Below are positions 12,477-22,787 of a stretch of DNA of 64,000 nucleotides, one piece after another. The stretch spans positions 1,612,001-1,676,000 of the forward strand of contig NC_091277.1 of assembly GCF_042100115.1 (NCBI RefSeq), read 5' to 3'. The position numbers and the translations under genes are program-made. The first letter of the stretch is position 1. Every line of letters begins with the position of its first letter. The notes under the pieces were generated by a model. It was not told the origin of the DNA and did no database searches. It worked only from the letters and a program-made list of their open reading frames with translations. This stretch comes from Alternaria dauci (Eukaryota > Ascomycota > Dothideomycetes > Pleosporales > Pleosporaceae).

Positions 12477-12950
12477 GCCTCATGACTGAGCTTCCGTGTA
12501 CCTTGTACCGGCTCCTGTGCATAATTTTCCCTCCCCTTCCCTACGCAACGAGATATGTCCTTCACATGTCTCCATGTACTAAACCGCCCGGTCGGTTAAT
12601 GCAGTTGTCTCTAGCATCGAAAGATACTTTCCTCGGTGGTATATGGGACAGGATGTCAGTTGCCGCTGCATCTGCATCTAGAAGCATCTTGCAGCCAAGC
12701 TCTGAATCTGAATTTGAGCAGGCACGGCAGGAAAAGACCACGACTTCCTACTCTAACAACCACAATGGATCGAAGGCTCTTGATGCGAGGTTGTGAGATA
12801 AGACGGTAATATACGCGCTTCCCGAGCCGAAAGAAATCTTCAGGTCTTTCGTAGTGTCCCACGATGATCACTGGAGGATCGATGGCAACTGCCGGGCTCC
12901 AACAACCTATTTGCCGAAGAAGTTCGCTGGTTTTGTTAATGGAGCTTTCT
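10841..12950. other. 2.1-kb gene-free interval
   Basis: This lies between the THG1 start and the histidine-kinase stop. Frames on both strands are short, rich in Arg/Ser/Cys and lack family resemblance. It contains the THG1 promoter, a CT microsatellite (listed separately) and the kinase 3' flank. Confidence 0.55.
12444..12472. repeat. (TC)n microsatellite
   Basis: A perfect TC dinucleotide run of about 14.5 units in the gene-free interval upstream of THG1. Likely length-polymorphic by slippage. Confidence 0.95.
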
Positions 12951-15900
12951 TCAGGGTACCAGTGCACTCGACTGAAGGCCCAGTCCTGGCGTTGGCGGTT
13001 CGATGGACGACGGCGCTAATTGTGGCATCAACGACTTCATCATGGAGACCAAGTCAGCTGCTTTGAACGGTTTCTGCATGACGCGATCCTGCACACTTTG
13101 TCAATATACGACTGCTGCTACAAATCTTCGGGTACTTACCGCTCCGGCAGCGATAGCCGTATCGATCTGTTCTTTGCGGACGTTCGCTGTGACAGCGATG
13201 ACAGGCAACCGTTCGGAAGAGTACACCTGTTCTTTCTCCCTTTTCCGAATCTCGCGCATCGCACCAAGCCCATCAAGCACCGGCATCTCGAGGTCCATCA
13301 GCACGATGTCGAACGTTTCTCGTTCCAGTATTTCGAGAGCCTCTAGACCGTGGTTTGCGACTGAGACATGACATCCTGCTTTTTTGAGCTGCTTGCCGAG
13401 AACTTGCTGGTTGATGATGTTATCTTCCACCAACAGCACGTGCAGTTGTCGAGCCGCTGCCTCTTGTCCAACCTGTTGAAACATTTCTGTGAGGGTCCTG
13501 GGCTGCCATTCCACTCTTCGCGTTTTGACATAGAATCCGAATGTCGATCCCTGGCCCAGCATCGATGAGACGCCTATCTCACCACCTTGCTTCTCAGTGA
13601 GTTCTTTGGAGATGAACAAGCCTAGCCCACTACCTCCGTACTTGACGTGCGTCTTTACGTTTGCTTGTCGGAAACGCTCGAATATCTTGTGGATTTCCTT
13701 CTCTTTTAAGCCAATTCCTGAGTCTTTGACTGTAAACGCGAGGTAAATCTCTTCACCAGTACCCCAATCTGGGTTGCTGGTAACATCGCCGTCTTGCTTG
13801 CCCTCTGTTGCCCAGAACATATTTTTGGGAAAAAGATCACGAGGATCGGACGTGCTAGCACCGAAGCGGATGGAGATGTTTGGCTCTTCCGATGGCTTGA
13901 CGAACTTGATCGCATTCGTTAGTAGATTGATGAAGACCTGAGTCACCCGAGACGGGTCCAAATAAAGGTGGTCAATGCCTAGGGCCAAGAAGGATTTGTC
14001 TGGTGTGATGTTGTAAGAGATTTTATTCGCCTTCAGCTCAGCCTGGAAGATGTTGACGATGGAGTCTACAAGCTTTGTGGGCTTGACTGCGACGGGCGTT
14101 ATAGACAAGAGCATGGAGTCGAGCTTACTCAAGGTGAGTACGTCGTCGATGATACGTTTCTGGTGATTTGCACATTGCATGATGACGTTTGCGCTTTGTA
14201 TGTTGTCATTCAGAGTATCGAGGCATGGTACGGGGATATCGGCGAGCTGAGTTTGGCACTCTTGGATCGCATTGGCAATTGCATCTGCGCAGTGGACGAT
14301 GGCGCTCAACGGGTTTCGCATCTCGTGCGAGACTACATCAATGAAGGCTTCTTGCTGTCTCTTTGCTTCTCTTGCTTCAGCGGCTAATCGAGCTTGAAAA
14401 TTCTGCGCCCAACACAGTCTACTGATGTCAGTCGTACAAGCCATTACACTGATGACACTTCCATGCTCGTCGCGATACGGGAAGGCTAGAACCTGGAGCT
14501 GGGCAGGCTCGGGATCGCCCGTCGGAGGCGTGTACATGCGCTTCAAACGCAAGTCGGCTGTAACGTGGTCGGCGCCTTTGAGCAGACGTTCCCAAACATC
14601 TTCAGCTTTTGCCCTATCATCATCGTGATAGGCTTCGAAAAACGCGAGGCCAAACGCATGATCTGAAGCGGATTTTCCAGCCAACTCATAATAGTGATCA
14701 TTCGCCCAGAGCATCAAGCCGTCCAGAGAGACATGGCACATGCCGACCGACGCATGATCAATCAAGTGACGCAGCTTGAGATCGCTAAAAGCAAGATCAG
14801 CTTCCAGCTGCTCTTGACGTTTTCGGTTGGCTTCGCAATCGACGGCCGACGACACAATGCTCGAAACCATGTGACTCAGATCTCGAATGAACTGTTTACA
14901 AGTGTCGTCGTGTGGGCGGTAGGGGTTTGTACCAAACACGAGGTAGCCAAACAGGCGCGGTCCGCACATGATGGGGCTTATGACAATCTTCTTGGACGGC
15001 GCACCCCAGCCGCCCCAAGAGATAGCTAGGAATCGGTCGTCGTGTTCAATGATCGTCTGTTCTGTACCAGCTCGTCGCAGATCTGGAATCAACCCTTGCT
15101 CGCTATCGATGGTGGCTTCCTCAACGATGAGGCCATGTCCTTCTGAAAGCCCACTATGACCATGGAGCTTCAGTGTGTTGGAGCTTAGACTTTCGTCGAT
15201 TCGGTAGAGCATGACCATGGGCACGTCGTTCGCATTCGTTTGGAGCGTGGTGAGGATGTGGGAGCAGACGGCGTCGACACACTGAGAGGGGACCGAGGCG
15301 AGTGTGTTTAGGCAGTTGGTGCGGCGGTCGGCGAGTTTTTGGCTCGTGATCTCGTAGCTGGTTGTGTCAGTTGAGGACCGAGCCCGGGGCTATTTGCGAC
15401 TGAGACGGCCATGTTCTCCAAGTTGTCCATTCGACATAACTCACGTCGTGTTGATGAAGCCCTCGACAGCGCCTGGCATGCCTACTGGCACAAAACCCCC
15501 TGAAAAAAATGTCTCCTCTGTATACCCCTTTCGCTCGACCACTGTGGGATTCGCAGCGCTGTAGTTCACACCTGTGCCTGTCCGCTTGGCCTGTACAAAG
15601 TACTGACTAATGGACGGCCAGAGATCCGGATAGCCTTCCTGGAAGAGGGACCCCATGAGCTTCGGATGCAGGCCAGCGGCAAGAGGCGCATACGCCTCAT
15701 TGTAGATGGCGGTAAGATTGGAGATGTCCCCCCACCAGAGGCAGGCTCCGCGTGAATCAGAAAGGACATAACTTGCAAACAGTCGCAGCGTCTGGCTCCA
15801 CGTGCTGGTTGGTCCCAGGCTGGTACGCGACCAGTCCGTGTCGCGGAAGAATCGTATGTGATCCGTCTGAGGAAGCGCGGCCGTCCAGTCGTAAGCGCAT

Positions 15901-15980
15901 CCATTGTCCTGGTGGTCGGGCGGGCTCATGGGAGGAGCTCCGAGGCCTTCGTCGTCCGGAGGAGGGGTGAGCATCTGCAT
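12951..15980 (-). CDS. Hybrid histidine kinase (PAS/GAF-like, HisKA, HATPase, receiver)
   Basis: Three exons, 15980..15445, 15357..13140 and 13088..12951, give 963 residues. The N-terminal segment with FFRDTDWSRTSLGP and WW-D-x-LTAIYNEAY is the PAS-like sensor found in many fungal hybrid kinases. A GAF-like region (about 180-340) and a second PAS (about 370-490) follow. The H-box VVSHEMRNPLSAI puts the phospho-His at about 523. The ATPase boxes are NLLTNAIKF (657), DSGIGL (724) and GGSGLGLFISK (753). The receiver has the acidic pair VEDN near 822, the phospho-Asp in VLMDLEMPVLDG (about 867) and, in the small last exon, MQKPF, the conserved Lys. Such kinases sense signals and feed a phosphorelay to a response regulator. 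The signal is unknown. No membrane segment is seen, so it is probably cytosolic. Confidence 0.92.
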
Positions 15981-16755
15981 TCGCCTGCTGATGCAGTTAT
16001 GAAGGTGGCAAGAGAGACACCAAGTAGCTGCAGCATTCTCAAAAGAACCGGCGGTCGCGCAGACAAGACACGGCCAGAGCCTGGTTATTATCCTATGTCC
16101 ATGCGATCCCTTGGTTTTGATTGACAGCGACGGTGCTTCTCTCGGCCAGAATTGGCGTCAGTTGGGGGGGTGGGCACGGGCTCCATCGAAGATGCAAGCC
16201 GCTCCCACAATGCCGATCTACCGCAGTCCGATCGCCTCACGCCACAATCACATGTCTTCAGTGTCGACCCTGTACCTCTGTCTGAACTCTATTGCCTACA
16301 CAAGTCGACGCGCCCTGCGTTTGAATAAACGATACTTGGACGCTCACACAACAGCAAAACATGCCGTGTGTTGCCAAAGCAAAACTTGTCGTGCCGTGGG
16401 TATCATGGCGCCACAAGCGGGTGATCCTTTTGTTCATCGACCGATCACCAAGATTTGGGCCATGGGGGACAACAGGGGCGCCATGCCTCTACCATACAAT
16501 TGGGCTGCTCCCGGGGTTTCGCAGCCTCGCCGAACGCACCTAGCCGCTAACCACCGTCCCACAGCGTTGAGGCTGAATACTAATCCAGCACCATAATCCA
16601 CCCGCTCGTATAACATCTTCCCGAACGGACTATTTCCGACTCATAGCACTGCACCCTTCACCGTATTCAACGTAAATTTCACGCTTCTGTCATTTGACGT
16701 CCCATTGAAATGTTCATGGGTGCCTACAATACGCTCTCTCCCCTCCCCGACCATG
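15981..16755. other. Intergenic, no gene seen
   Basis: The kinase promoter and the 3' flank of the isocyanide synthase. Only short frames without support. Confidence 0.6.
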
Positions 16756-17878
16756 TTAAGGAGCCACCGCCTTGCGATCTCGAATCGTGAGACCATGGGG
16801 ATACAGCTGTTCGAAAGTCTTGGTTGAATCGTCTTCGCCCTCTAGCTTGGCGCGGAAACAGTACGGTTGGTCATCGCGATGAACAAGCTGATAGCTTCCT
16901 TCGTCGACCTTGCACCGCTGCACCGTACGCAACGTCCCGTCTGCCTCAATCACGAGCGTCGAGTGCCATGGCGTTGCGCCCAAAGCACCTTTTTCTTGCT
17001 GCGGAATGACAGCCATGGACAGCTTATCTTTACCGCCGGAATCGTGGATCGATAGACGGATGTAGGGTGTGCGTACGGCTGCCAGCGCAGCCGAGAACGC
17101 TTTCCAGCGACCCATCATCTCCTTTGCTGTGTTGGCGATGTTCGCTGCCTGGTCTTCTGGTGATAGCGCATTGTGCCGATCGTTGAAAGCCAAGTCCTGC
17201 TTGAGAAACTCGAGATACTTGGTATGCGTCATCTGCATATCGCTAGTGGATGTGTTGGCCATATCCGCTTCGAATTTTGGATCACCGAAACGCTGCTTGA
17301 GCTCTTTTCGAATATTTGCTGCATGCTCCAAGTAGTACTCTTTTGACTGAAAGTCTCCGGGATAATCGAGTAGATCCCAGAGTCGCAAAAAGCTAAGGTT
17401 CTGGAGCTTGTTGACCGCAGCTATTTCTCGCACCCCTTGTCCAAAGTTCCATACCGTCTCATCGGTTACTCCAAGCAGATCTGCTATCGTCAGTAATATA
17501 CCAAGGCAAGAAGTCATTTCCCTTCAGCTCACCGTTGTATACGAGGCCATCGGATGTGATGTGGCATTCAGCGCCATGCTCATAAATCGCCTTGATTTTC
17601 TCGCACAGTCCATCCAGATGCTTCAGCGCAAGCTCCTCACCCAAATCCGGCAAGACACCCAGTACCTTGTCTTTTTGATTTGGCGATTTGAAAGGAAATC
17701 CAGGTAGTAGCATGCGAATTGGTTCTTTGCGCTCTACCTGTCCTGCAACAACAGGTAGGAACGTCTCGAACCCATCCCAAGCTCCAGTCCGCTCGTAATT
17801 CAGGCCGTACTGCTCAACGATCCTTAGAATTTCGGTTGCTTTTGCGTCTGCGCTGGTTGTATCGTCAGCGAAAGCCAT
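16756..17878 (-). CDS. Isocyanide synthase, DIT1/PvcA family
   Basis: Two exons, 17878..17533 and 17480..16756 (52-nt intron), give 356 residues. The family signature PFKSPN occurs at 62-67, followed by DLGEELALKHLDGLC and the spliced DLLGVTDETVW block. C-terminal HSTLVIEADGTLRTVQRCKV is also typical of the Pfam DIT1_PvcA domain. Characterised members convert the amino group of an amino acid (tyrosine, tryptophan and others) into an isonitrile using ribulose-5-phosphate; yeast DIT1 uses tyrosine for spore-wall dityrosine. The protein is a stand-alone synthase: no fused dioxygenase, condensation or NRPS module is present, and no P450 lies nearby. The substrate cannot be read. A TATA-like element sits about 60 bp upstream. 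The divergent neighbour is an NAD(P)-binding reductase, which may act on the product. Confidence 0.88.
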
Positions 17879-17934
17879 GGTATTTGTCGCGTCCTCTGTG
17901 ACGCAAAGCTACCTAGGTACGGTAGGCCTGCACG

Positions 17935-17944
17935 TTATATATAG
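17935..17944 (-). promoter_or_regulatory. TATA-like element of the isocyanide synthase
   Basis: The minus strand reads CTATATATAA, with its centre about 60 bp upstream of the synthase ATG. Position and sequence fit a TATA box, which suggests a regulated rather than housekeeping promoter. Confidence 0.45.
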
Positions 17945-18780
17945 TGTTCTGCTGTGTGTTGCACTTCAGCTCCTGTCGGGGCTGCATCCGAAAACAAGGC
18001 GTCCGCTGAGGCACAGCTGTAAGCACGCCTCAATTCGCGCCCGCTTGCTACGCCCGCGAAAGCTGAAAGTACGAGCCGACAAATCTGTGAAGATCTCAAG
18101 ATGCATGTTTCTTATTACTACGCTACATTGTTGCGAAGCAAGCCCTTGTCCTTATGGAAATCGGATAATTAAGTCCATACGATTTGTTTTTCCCTTTTGC
18201 AAACGAGTCTTCAGCATTCCGGAATGTGTTGAAGCAACCTATTTGTGTTCCGCTCAGCCCTCCAGCCTCGGCGGCTCACAGCCCCCGCGGTGGCTAGCTG
18301 CAAGCGGCTAGCACACCAGCCCCCAAGCTTGCCTAGGCATGTATGTTCTCCTTCGATTTCCCCCTACCTTCCTTCCGACATGCATGTTAGCGGACTCTCA
18401 TTACACGCCCAACAGCGGTCTTGACCGCGTACCACTTACTCCATAGGCTAATGTACGCTATAATTTCATTTTGCACAATCCAAGAGAAGCGCATGTAGCT
18501 GCGTTGGGCTGCAGCGTTCGTGGAGTTCGGCAATCACCTAGCGGGGCCATTACAAATCATTGATATACGCTTTCGGCAGACAACTGGTAGAAAGAAACGA
18601 ACTGCTTCGGCTACTTGGAAGACACACATATGGTCTCGGTCTTATGGTCTTTATAAGGCGGCTGTATTACACAGCGTTGGTCTTTAGCGTTGGTTTATAT
18701 ACAATTGAAAAATCGTGGACTTGTATCCAGTAAGAAGACATCGCTCATTACCCTCTTACATTGATCTCTTCGTTACCATA
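17945..18780. other. Shared divergent promoter interval
   Basis: About 840 bp between the isocyanide synthase and the reductase start codons hold no convincing gene. A TATAAGG-like element lies near 18651-18657, about 130 bp before the reductase ATG. Both genes could be co-regulated from here. Confidence 0.5.
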
Positions 18781-20077
18781 ATGCCCATTCTCATAACTGG
18801 CGCATCTGGGTGAGTGCGCTTCTATCAACCAAGTCTAACTTCGTAACTCTGATCTGATAGGTATCTCGGAGGCTCGCTCCTTGCACAGCTACGCAACACC
18901 ACCCTTCCAGGAAATGAGACTGTATACGCCCTGGTTAGGTCTCAAGAACAGGCGGAGGCGGTAAAGCAATATGACGTACACCCTTTTCCTCTCGATTTGA
19001 AGGACGAGAAGAGTGTTACGAAGAGCATTGTAGATGCGCAGATCTTCGTCATCTACTTCCTTGTCGACGCTGTAAACTGCAATATGCAGATACCTCTGAT
19101 CAAAGCTCTTGGAGAGGTTAAGAACCAGACTGGACGGGAAGTCCACTTTTTGCACACCAGCGGCGCAAAGATGTTTAGCGAGCATGCAGGAATGCCGACG
19201 GATAGAAGACTTCTTGACACCGATCCGGCGTTGTACGACCTTCAGAAAAGCTCCAAGTCTCCACATGACTTCTTCACCAAAGTAGGTTCTATACAAACAG
19301 CGAGTGTCCTCTTCACGTTTTGAACATGTTCACTTATGCAACTCTAGGCAGCGAACACAAACATTACCGTCATCGAAACGGCCGAGAAATACGGTGTTCG
19401 CAGCTACATATTTGTCCCATGTATTGTGTATGGCGAAGGGAAAGGCTTTGGAAACAAAATATCAATCCAAACCGTTGCCGTGGTCACAGCCGCAAAGGGT
19501 ACTGGCATCGTGTACGATGTCAACCCAGAAAACCACGTGCGTGCAATCAGAAGAACATCCAGGCGACGATCAATATTCTGACAGTTCACTCAGACTTGGC
19601 CAGTATGCCATATCGACGATAACACAAAGCTTTATGTGAAGCTGCTGGAGAGCATTCTGAGTGACGAGAATCCCGAGTACGGCAAGAACGGGTATTATCT
19701 GGCTTCGTCTGGCAGTATAGCCTGGCACAACATATACGCCGCCATGGCAAAAGCACTTGCGAAACGTGGAATAATCAGTAGCCCCGATGTTCAGAGAGCA
19801 GATGATGCAGCGCTCGATAAGATGGCGCAGGCCCTGGGCTGCCCTGAAGATATGGTCGCGGTGCAGCTGGGTGGAAAGTAGGTTCTTATGCATCTTCACA
19901 AACGATGGCTTAGATGCTGACCTAGAACGTAGATGCACATTTGAAGCGAAGAGGGCCTACAATTTGGGCTGGAGGCCGGATCATGTGCCGGAGCATATCA
20001 TCGAAGTGGCAGATGCCGAGGTCGAGCTTATATTGAACCATATAGAAGCGACCAGTGGTGAGATCACTAAGAGATAG
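18781..20077 (+). CDS. Atypical NAD(P)-dependent epimerase/reductase
   Basis: Five exons, 18781..18809, 18861..19281, 19348..19536, 19594..19877 and 19933..20077, give 355 residues. The N-terminus MPILITGASGYLGG is an extended-SDR Rossmann glycine motif, split by the first intron inside GASG. The segment YIFVPCIVYGEGKGFGN and the WPVCHIDDNTKLYV block match NAD-dependent epimerase/dehydratase-like fungal proteins. A classical YxxxK catalytic pair is not evident where expected, so it may be an atypical SDR that binds cofactor without the standard chemistry. For the last intron the first possible acceptor would create a stop, so I use the second. It is divergent from the isocyanide synthase, which makes a role in tailoring the isonitrile possible but unproven. 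Confidence 0.82.
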
Positions 20078-20220
20078 GAGAAGGAGCCGGAAGAAATCTG
20101 TGGCTGTTATTCCCGGTACAAGCCATACCCACATTCCAGAATTGAAACACTCTTCTAATTGTCTCATCGCCACATCTACTTATTGATCTGCACCCACACC
20201 AAAGACTACCCAACTGACAT

Positions 20221-20990
20221 CTATCCTCGACCAGATACAGCAGATTTACCTATCATATCCTCCAGCTCTGCCTTGGTATACCTTTGTTGTGGCTGCTGTA
20301 GTGTAGTGTTAGCCACATCCTTTGCCCTCGTGTGATCAATCAACTCACCTCAATGAACTTCGGCCCATCATACTCACGGCAAAACTTGACATACTCCGCC
20401 AGTGGACCCATGATTGTAGTGTCTACGTTCAGCGCTGGGCCACTCAGCGCAATATCCAAGTCATAAGCCAGCACAACGATTGGGCCTCGAAAGGGCAGTC
20501 CGAAGCTCTTGTTCTCAGCAAGCGCTCGCTCTCCATGAGTGTTGGCGTCGTAGTTGATTTGGACAAAGTACGGTAAGTACCGATTGTGGAAAGAGAGCTT
20601 CTTGATCTCTTGAGCGGGTACACCCGGGAAGTAATGTTCGAGGCCGCCTACCGTACCTTTTTCGTCGAACGCGAGAACGGAGAAGAGGGGCTTATGGAAC
20701 TTCTCAGGGAAGTATAGGACACGTCGCAATGTTTCGCGCATAGGTTCCCGAGTAAAATTGACGTATTTCTTGCAAATGAGCTTGTGATGCATGTCCCAAT
20801 CGTGCTTCTGACAAGCTGATGAGCAATAGCGGATGTTTTTGCACTTACTGCACTTGTTCTTCGCACCGGGTGCATGACAGGTAGCGCAGAGACCTGCGAC
20901 ATCGGTATCCGGAGGAGAGATCTGAACGTAATCTTCTAGCATAAGAGGATAGCCGAAGTCTTGAGACTTATATGGTGCAGTTGAAGACAT
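20221..20990 (-). CDS. MYND-type zinc finger protein
   Basis: Two exons, 20990..20349 and 20295..20221, encode 238 residues. Residues 35-73 form a MYND finger: CATCHAPGAKNKCSKC, then RYCSSACQKHDWDMHHKLIC, giving the C-x2-C...C-x2-C...C-x3-C...H-x3-C zinc ligands. MYND fingers mediate protein-protein contacts. The remaining 165 residues are a fungal region with no family I recognise. The short second exon encodes a charged C-terminus (RYTKAELEDMIG). Its acceptor is a tandem CAGCAG, so either of two in-frame sites could be used, differing by one Gln. The gene converges with the reductase, 143 bp apart. The start at MSSTAPYK is chosen because no upstream ATG exists in frame. Confidence 0.82.
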
Positions 20991-21238
20991 GGTATCGGCC
21001 TGTGGAAAGAGCAGATATAAGGGAAATGCCAGAACTCGGGATACTGCGGACGTTGGGATGTACAAGGTAGCTTAAATCAAGATACCATGAAGGCGATAGT
21101 AAAGTAAATAAGTAGGATCGAAGGAAGCTAATGAAACTAGTGTGAGTTGTAACGCATATGTGACAAGGTCAAAGGACCTCATGTCGCTCCCGAAGTGTAC
21201 ACCTTTACCTGGAACGGGCAATAAAAGTCCAGGCAATC

Positions 21239-22459
21239 TCAATACGGGTGATAGAGCCACTGCGATGGATGAAAGAAGACGTCGAAATCCACACCGCCAA
21301 ACACACCAATCGCCGGGAAGAGGTCGCACTCTCCTCTCAGCCCTGTGTTACCTCCCTCGCTCCTGACATCGAGCTCCTCATTGCCATCCCAGCCGCCTTC
21401 CTTCACTCCGTTGCGTGTGAAGAAAACATCGATATCCAACATCCTTCCCTGCTGCGAATCTTCATACGAGGGTGGGTTCCGGGGAACTGAGAAGGTTATA
21501 CCGATACCCACGGTATCACCGGGCTTGAAAGCTGAGGTGAAGTCGATGCCGCCCCATGCATCGTTGACATACTTCCTCCCGTCATCGCCATGCACACCAA
21601 GACTGGCACGCTCCCAGCCTGGTAGACGAAACGTGGGGTACGGTGGTGCGACAAAGCCTATCGCGATGCCAGCGTCTGCTTCCGAAAGCGAGATGCCACC
21701 GCGGCCTATGCCGATGACTTTGAGTTCGAAATAGATAGTCTTGGGGCGCTGCGTGTTGAGCGGTGAGTCCCAGAATACGCTGTACATGGGTAGATTAGTG
21801 AGGATGCTAGAGTCTCTGCACTTGGCGTGGGTGCGACATCGCCAGTGCCCGGCTTGAGGTTGAGGGAGCAGATCGCCCAGGTAAGATGGCGCCTTCAGCA
21901 AAGCGAGCTGACCGTTCTGAATCGCAGCATGAGTGCTAGGCTGGAGGTTTTGTGGTGGCCATAAGGGGTTCATGTTCGTCCAAGCCAAGGCACGATCACC
22001 TTCCTCGGCAGACGCGTTGGCAGTAGGGGAACTGTCGTAGCCCATTGACGGTGGGGGAGGCAGAAGTGAAGTTTCAGGGATAACGGTCCAATCATGGTAT
22101 GGCGGAGGATCCCAACTAGGAGGCGGTTGCTGCGGGTACGAAGGAGGCGGTCCTGCCGGAGGTGCGTAGCTTGAGGACTCGTGTTTAGGCGGAGGTCCGG
22201 GAGGAGCCGTGTACGACGGAGATCCGTGACTTGGTGGCGGTCCTGGGGGTGCAGAGTACTCAGACTTGGATGTCGGAGCCTGGTTTGGTGGCGGGCCAGG
22301 AGGGGCCTGGTATTTTTCCGTTGGCGCTACGTTGTGTTGCCGTTCTTGAGGCGAGTTGTAATAGGGGTTGTTCGAGTTTTGGTTATGGTCATCCGTCCCG
22401 TATGAAGGCCTTGAGGAACTGTCATCACCCTTGATCTTGTCTTTCAACTTCTTGAACAT
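21239..22459 (-). CDS. SPRY-domain protein with proline-rich N-terminus
   Basis: A single exon of 406 residues. The N-terminus MFKKLKDKIKGDDSSS is basic and fungal-conserved in style. Residues about 50-125 repeat an APPGPPP core about every 17 residues, four times with variations, followed by more Pro-rich sequence. From about 241 to 395 runs a SPRY fold: TIYFELKVIGIGRGG, AIGFVAPPYP and DVFFTRNG are its recognisable strands. SPRY modules recognise peptide ligands. In fungi related proteins, such as yeast Ssh4, are adaptors for ubiquitin ligases, but Ssh4 has a membrane anchor and PY motifs. I see no membrane segment here, and the PPPSY/PPPYH stretches are only weak PY candidates. Function is therefore open. 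Confidence 0.82.
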   Translation of the reverse strand: MFKKLKDKIKGDDSSSRPSYGTDDHNQNSNNPYYNSPQERQHNVAPTEKYQAPPGPPPNQAPTSKSEYSAPPGPPPSHGSPSYTAPPGPPPKHESSSYAPPAGPPPSYPQQPPPSWDPPPYHDWTVIPETSLLPPPPSMGYDSSPTANASAEEGDRALAWTNMNPLWPPQNLQPSTHAAIQNGQLALLKAPSYLGDLLPQPQAGHWRCRTHAKCRDSSILTNLPMYSVFWDSPLNTQRPKTIYFELKVIGIGRGGISLSEADAGIAIGFVAPPYPTFRLPGWERASLGVHGDDGRKYVNDAWGGIDFTSAFKPGDTVGIGITFSVPRNPPSYEDSQQGRMLDIDVFFTRNGVKEGGWDGNEELDVRSEGGNTGLRGECDLFPAIGVFGGVDFDVFFHPSQWLYHPY

Positions 22460-22787
22460 GATGGCTCTGAAGACCAGGTGTGCACCGGGAGTAAGTATCT
22501 AGTTTTAGCTTTCAAGTGGGTGGTAAAGATTTGACAGGTTCTTGATCAGTGTTGTCACTGCTGTGACACTGCTGTGACACTACGAGGAAAACGGGTGCAG
22601 TTCAATGATGATGTATGAATGTTGGCTGGTTGTGGCTGTGCATGCGTGAACAAACATGTTGCTGTCATCTAGCCTTCTACGTCATCGCGGCTTGGCGGAG
22701 GCCTGAGCCCAAATCTCGGTCGTAATGTTCACGCTTCAAATACACCGTGCGTGACCGGGGTAGAAGTGTTGGCACCATATTCCTAGG
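22460..22787. other. Intergenic, no gene seen
   Basis: 330 bp holding the SPRY-gene promoter and the 3' flank of the DUF1446 gene. A short imperfect repeat GCTGTGACACT occurs twice near 22560-22581. Confidence 0.5.
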
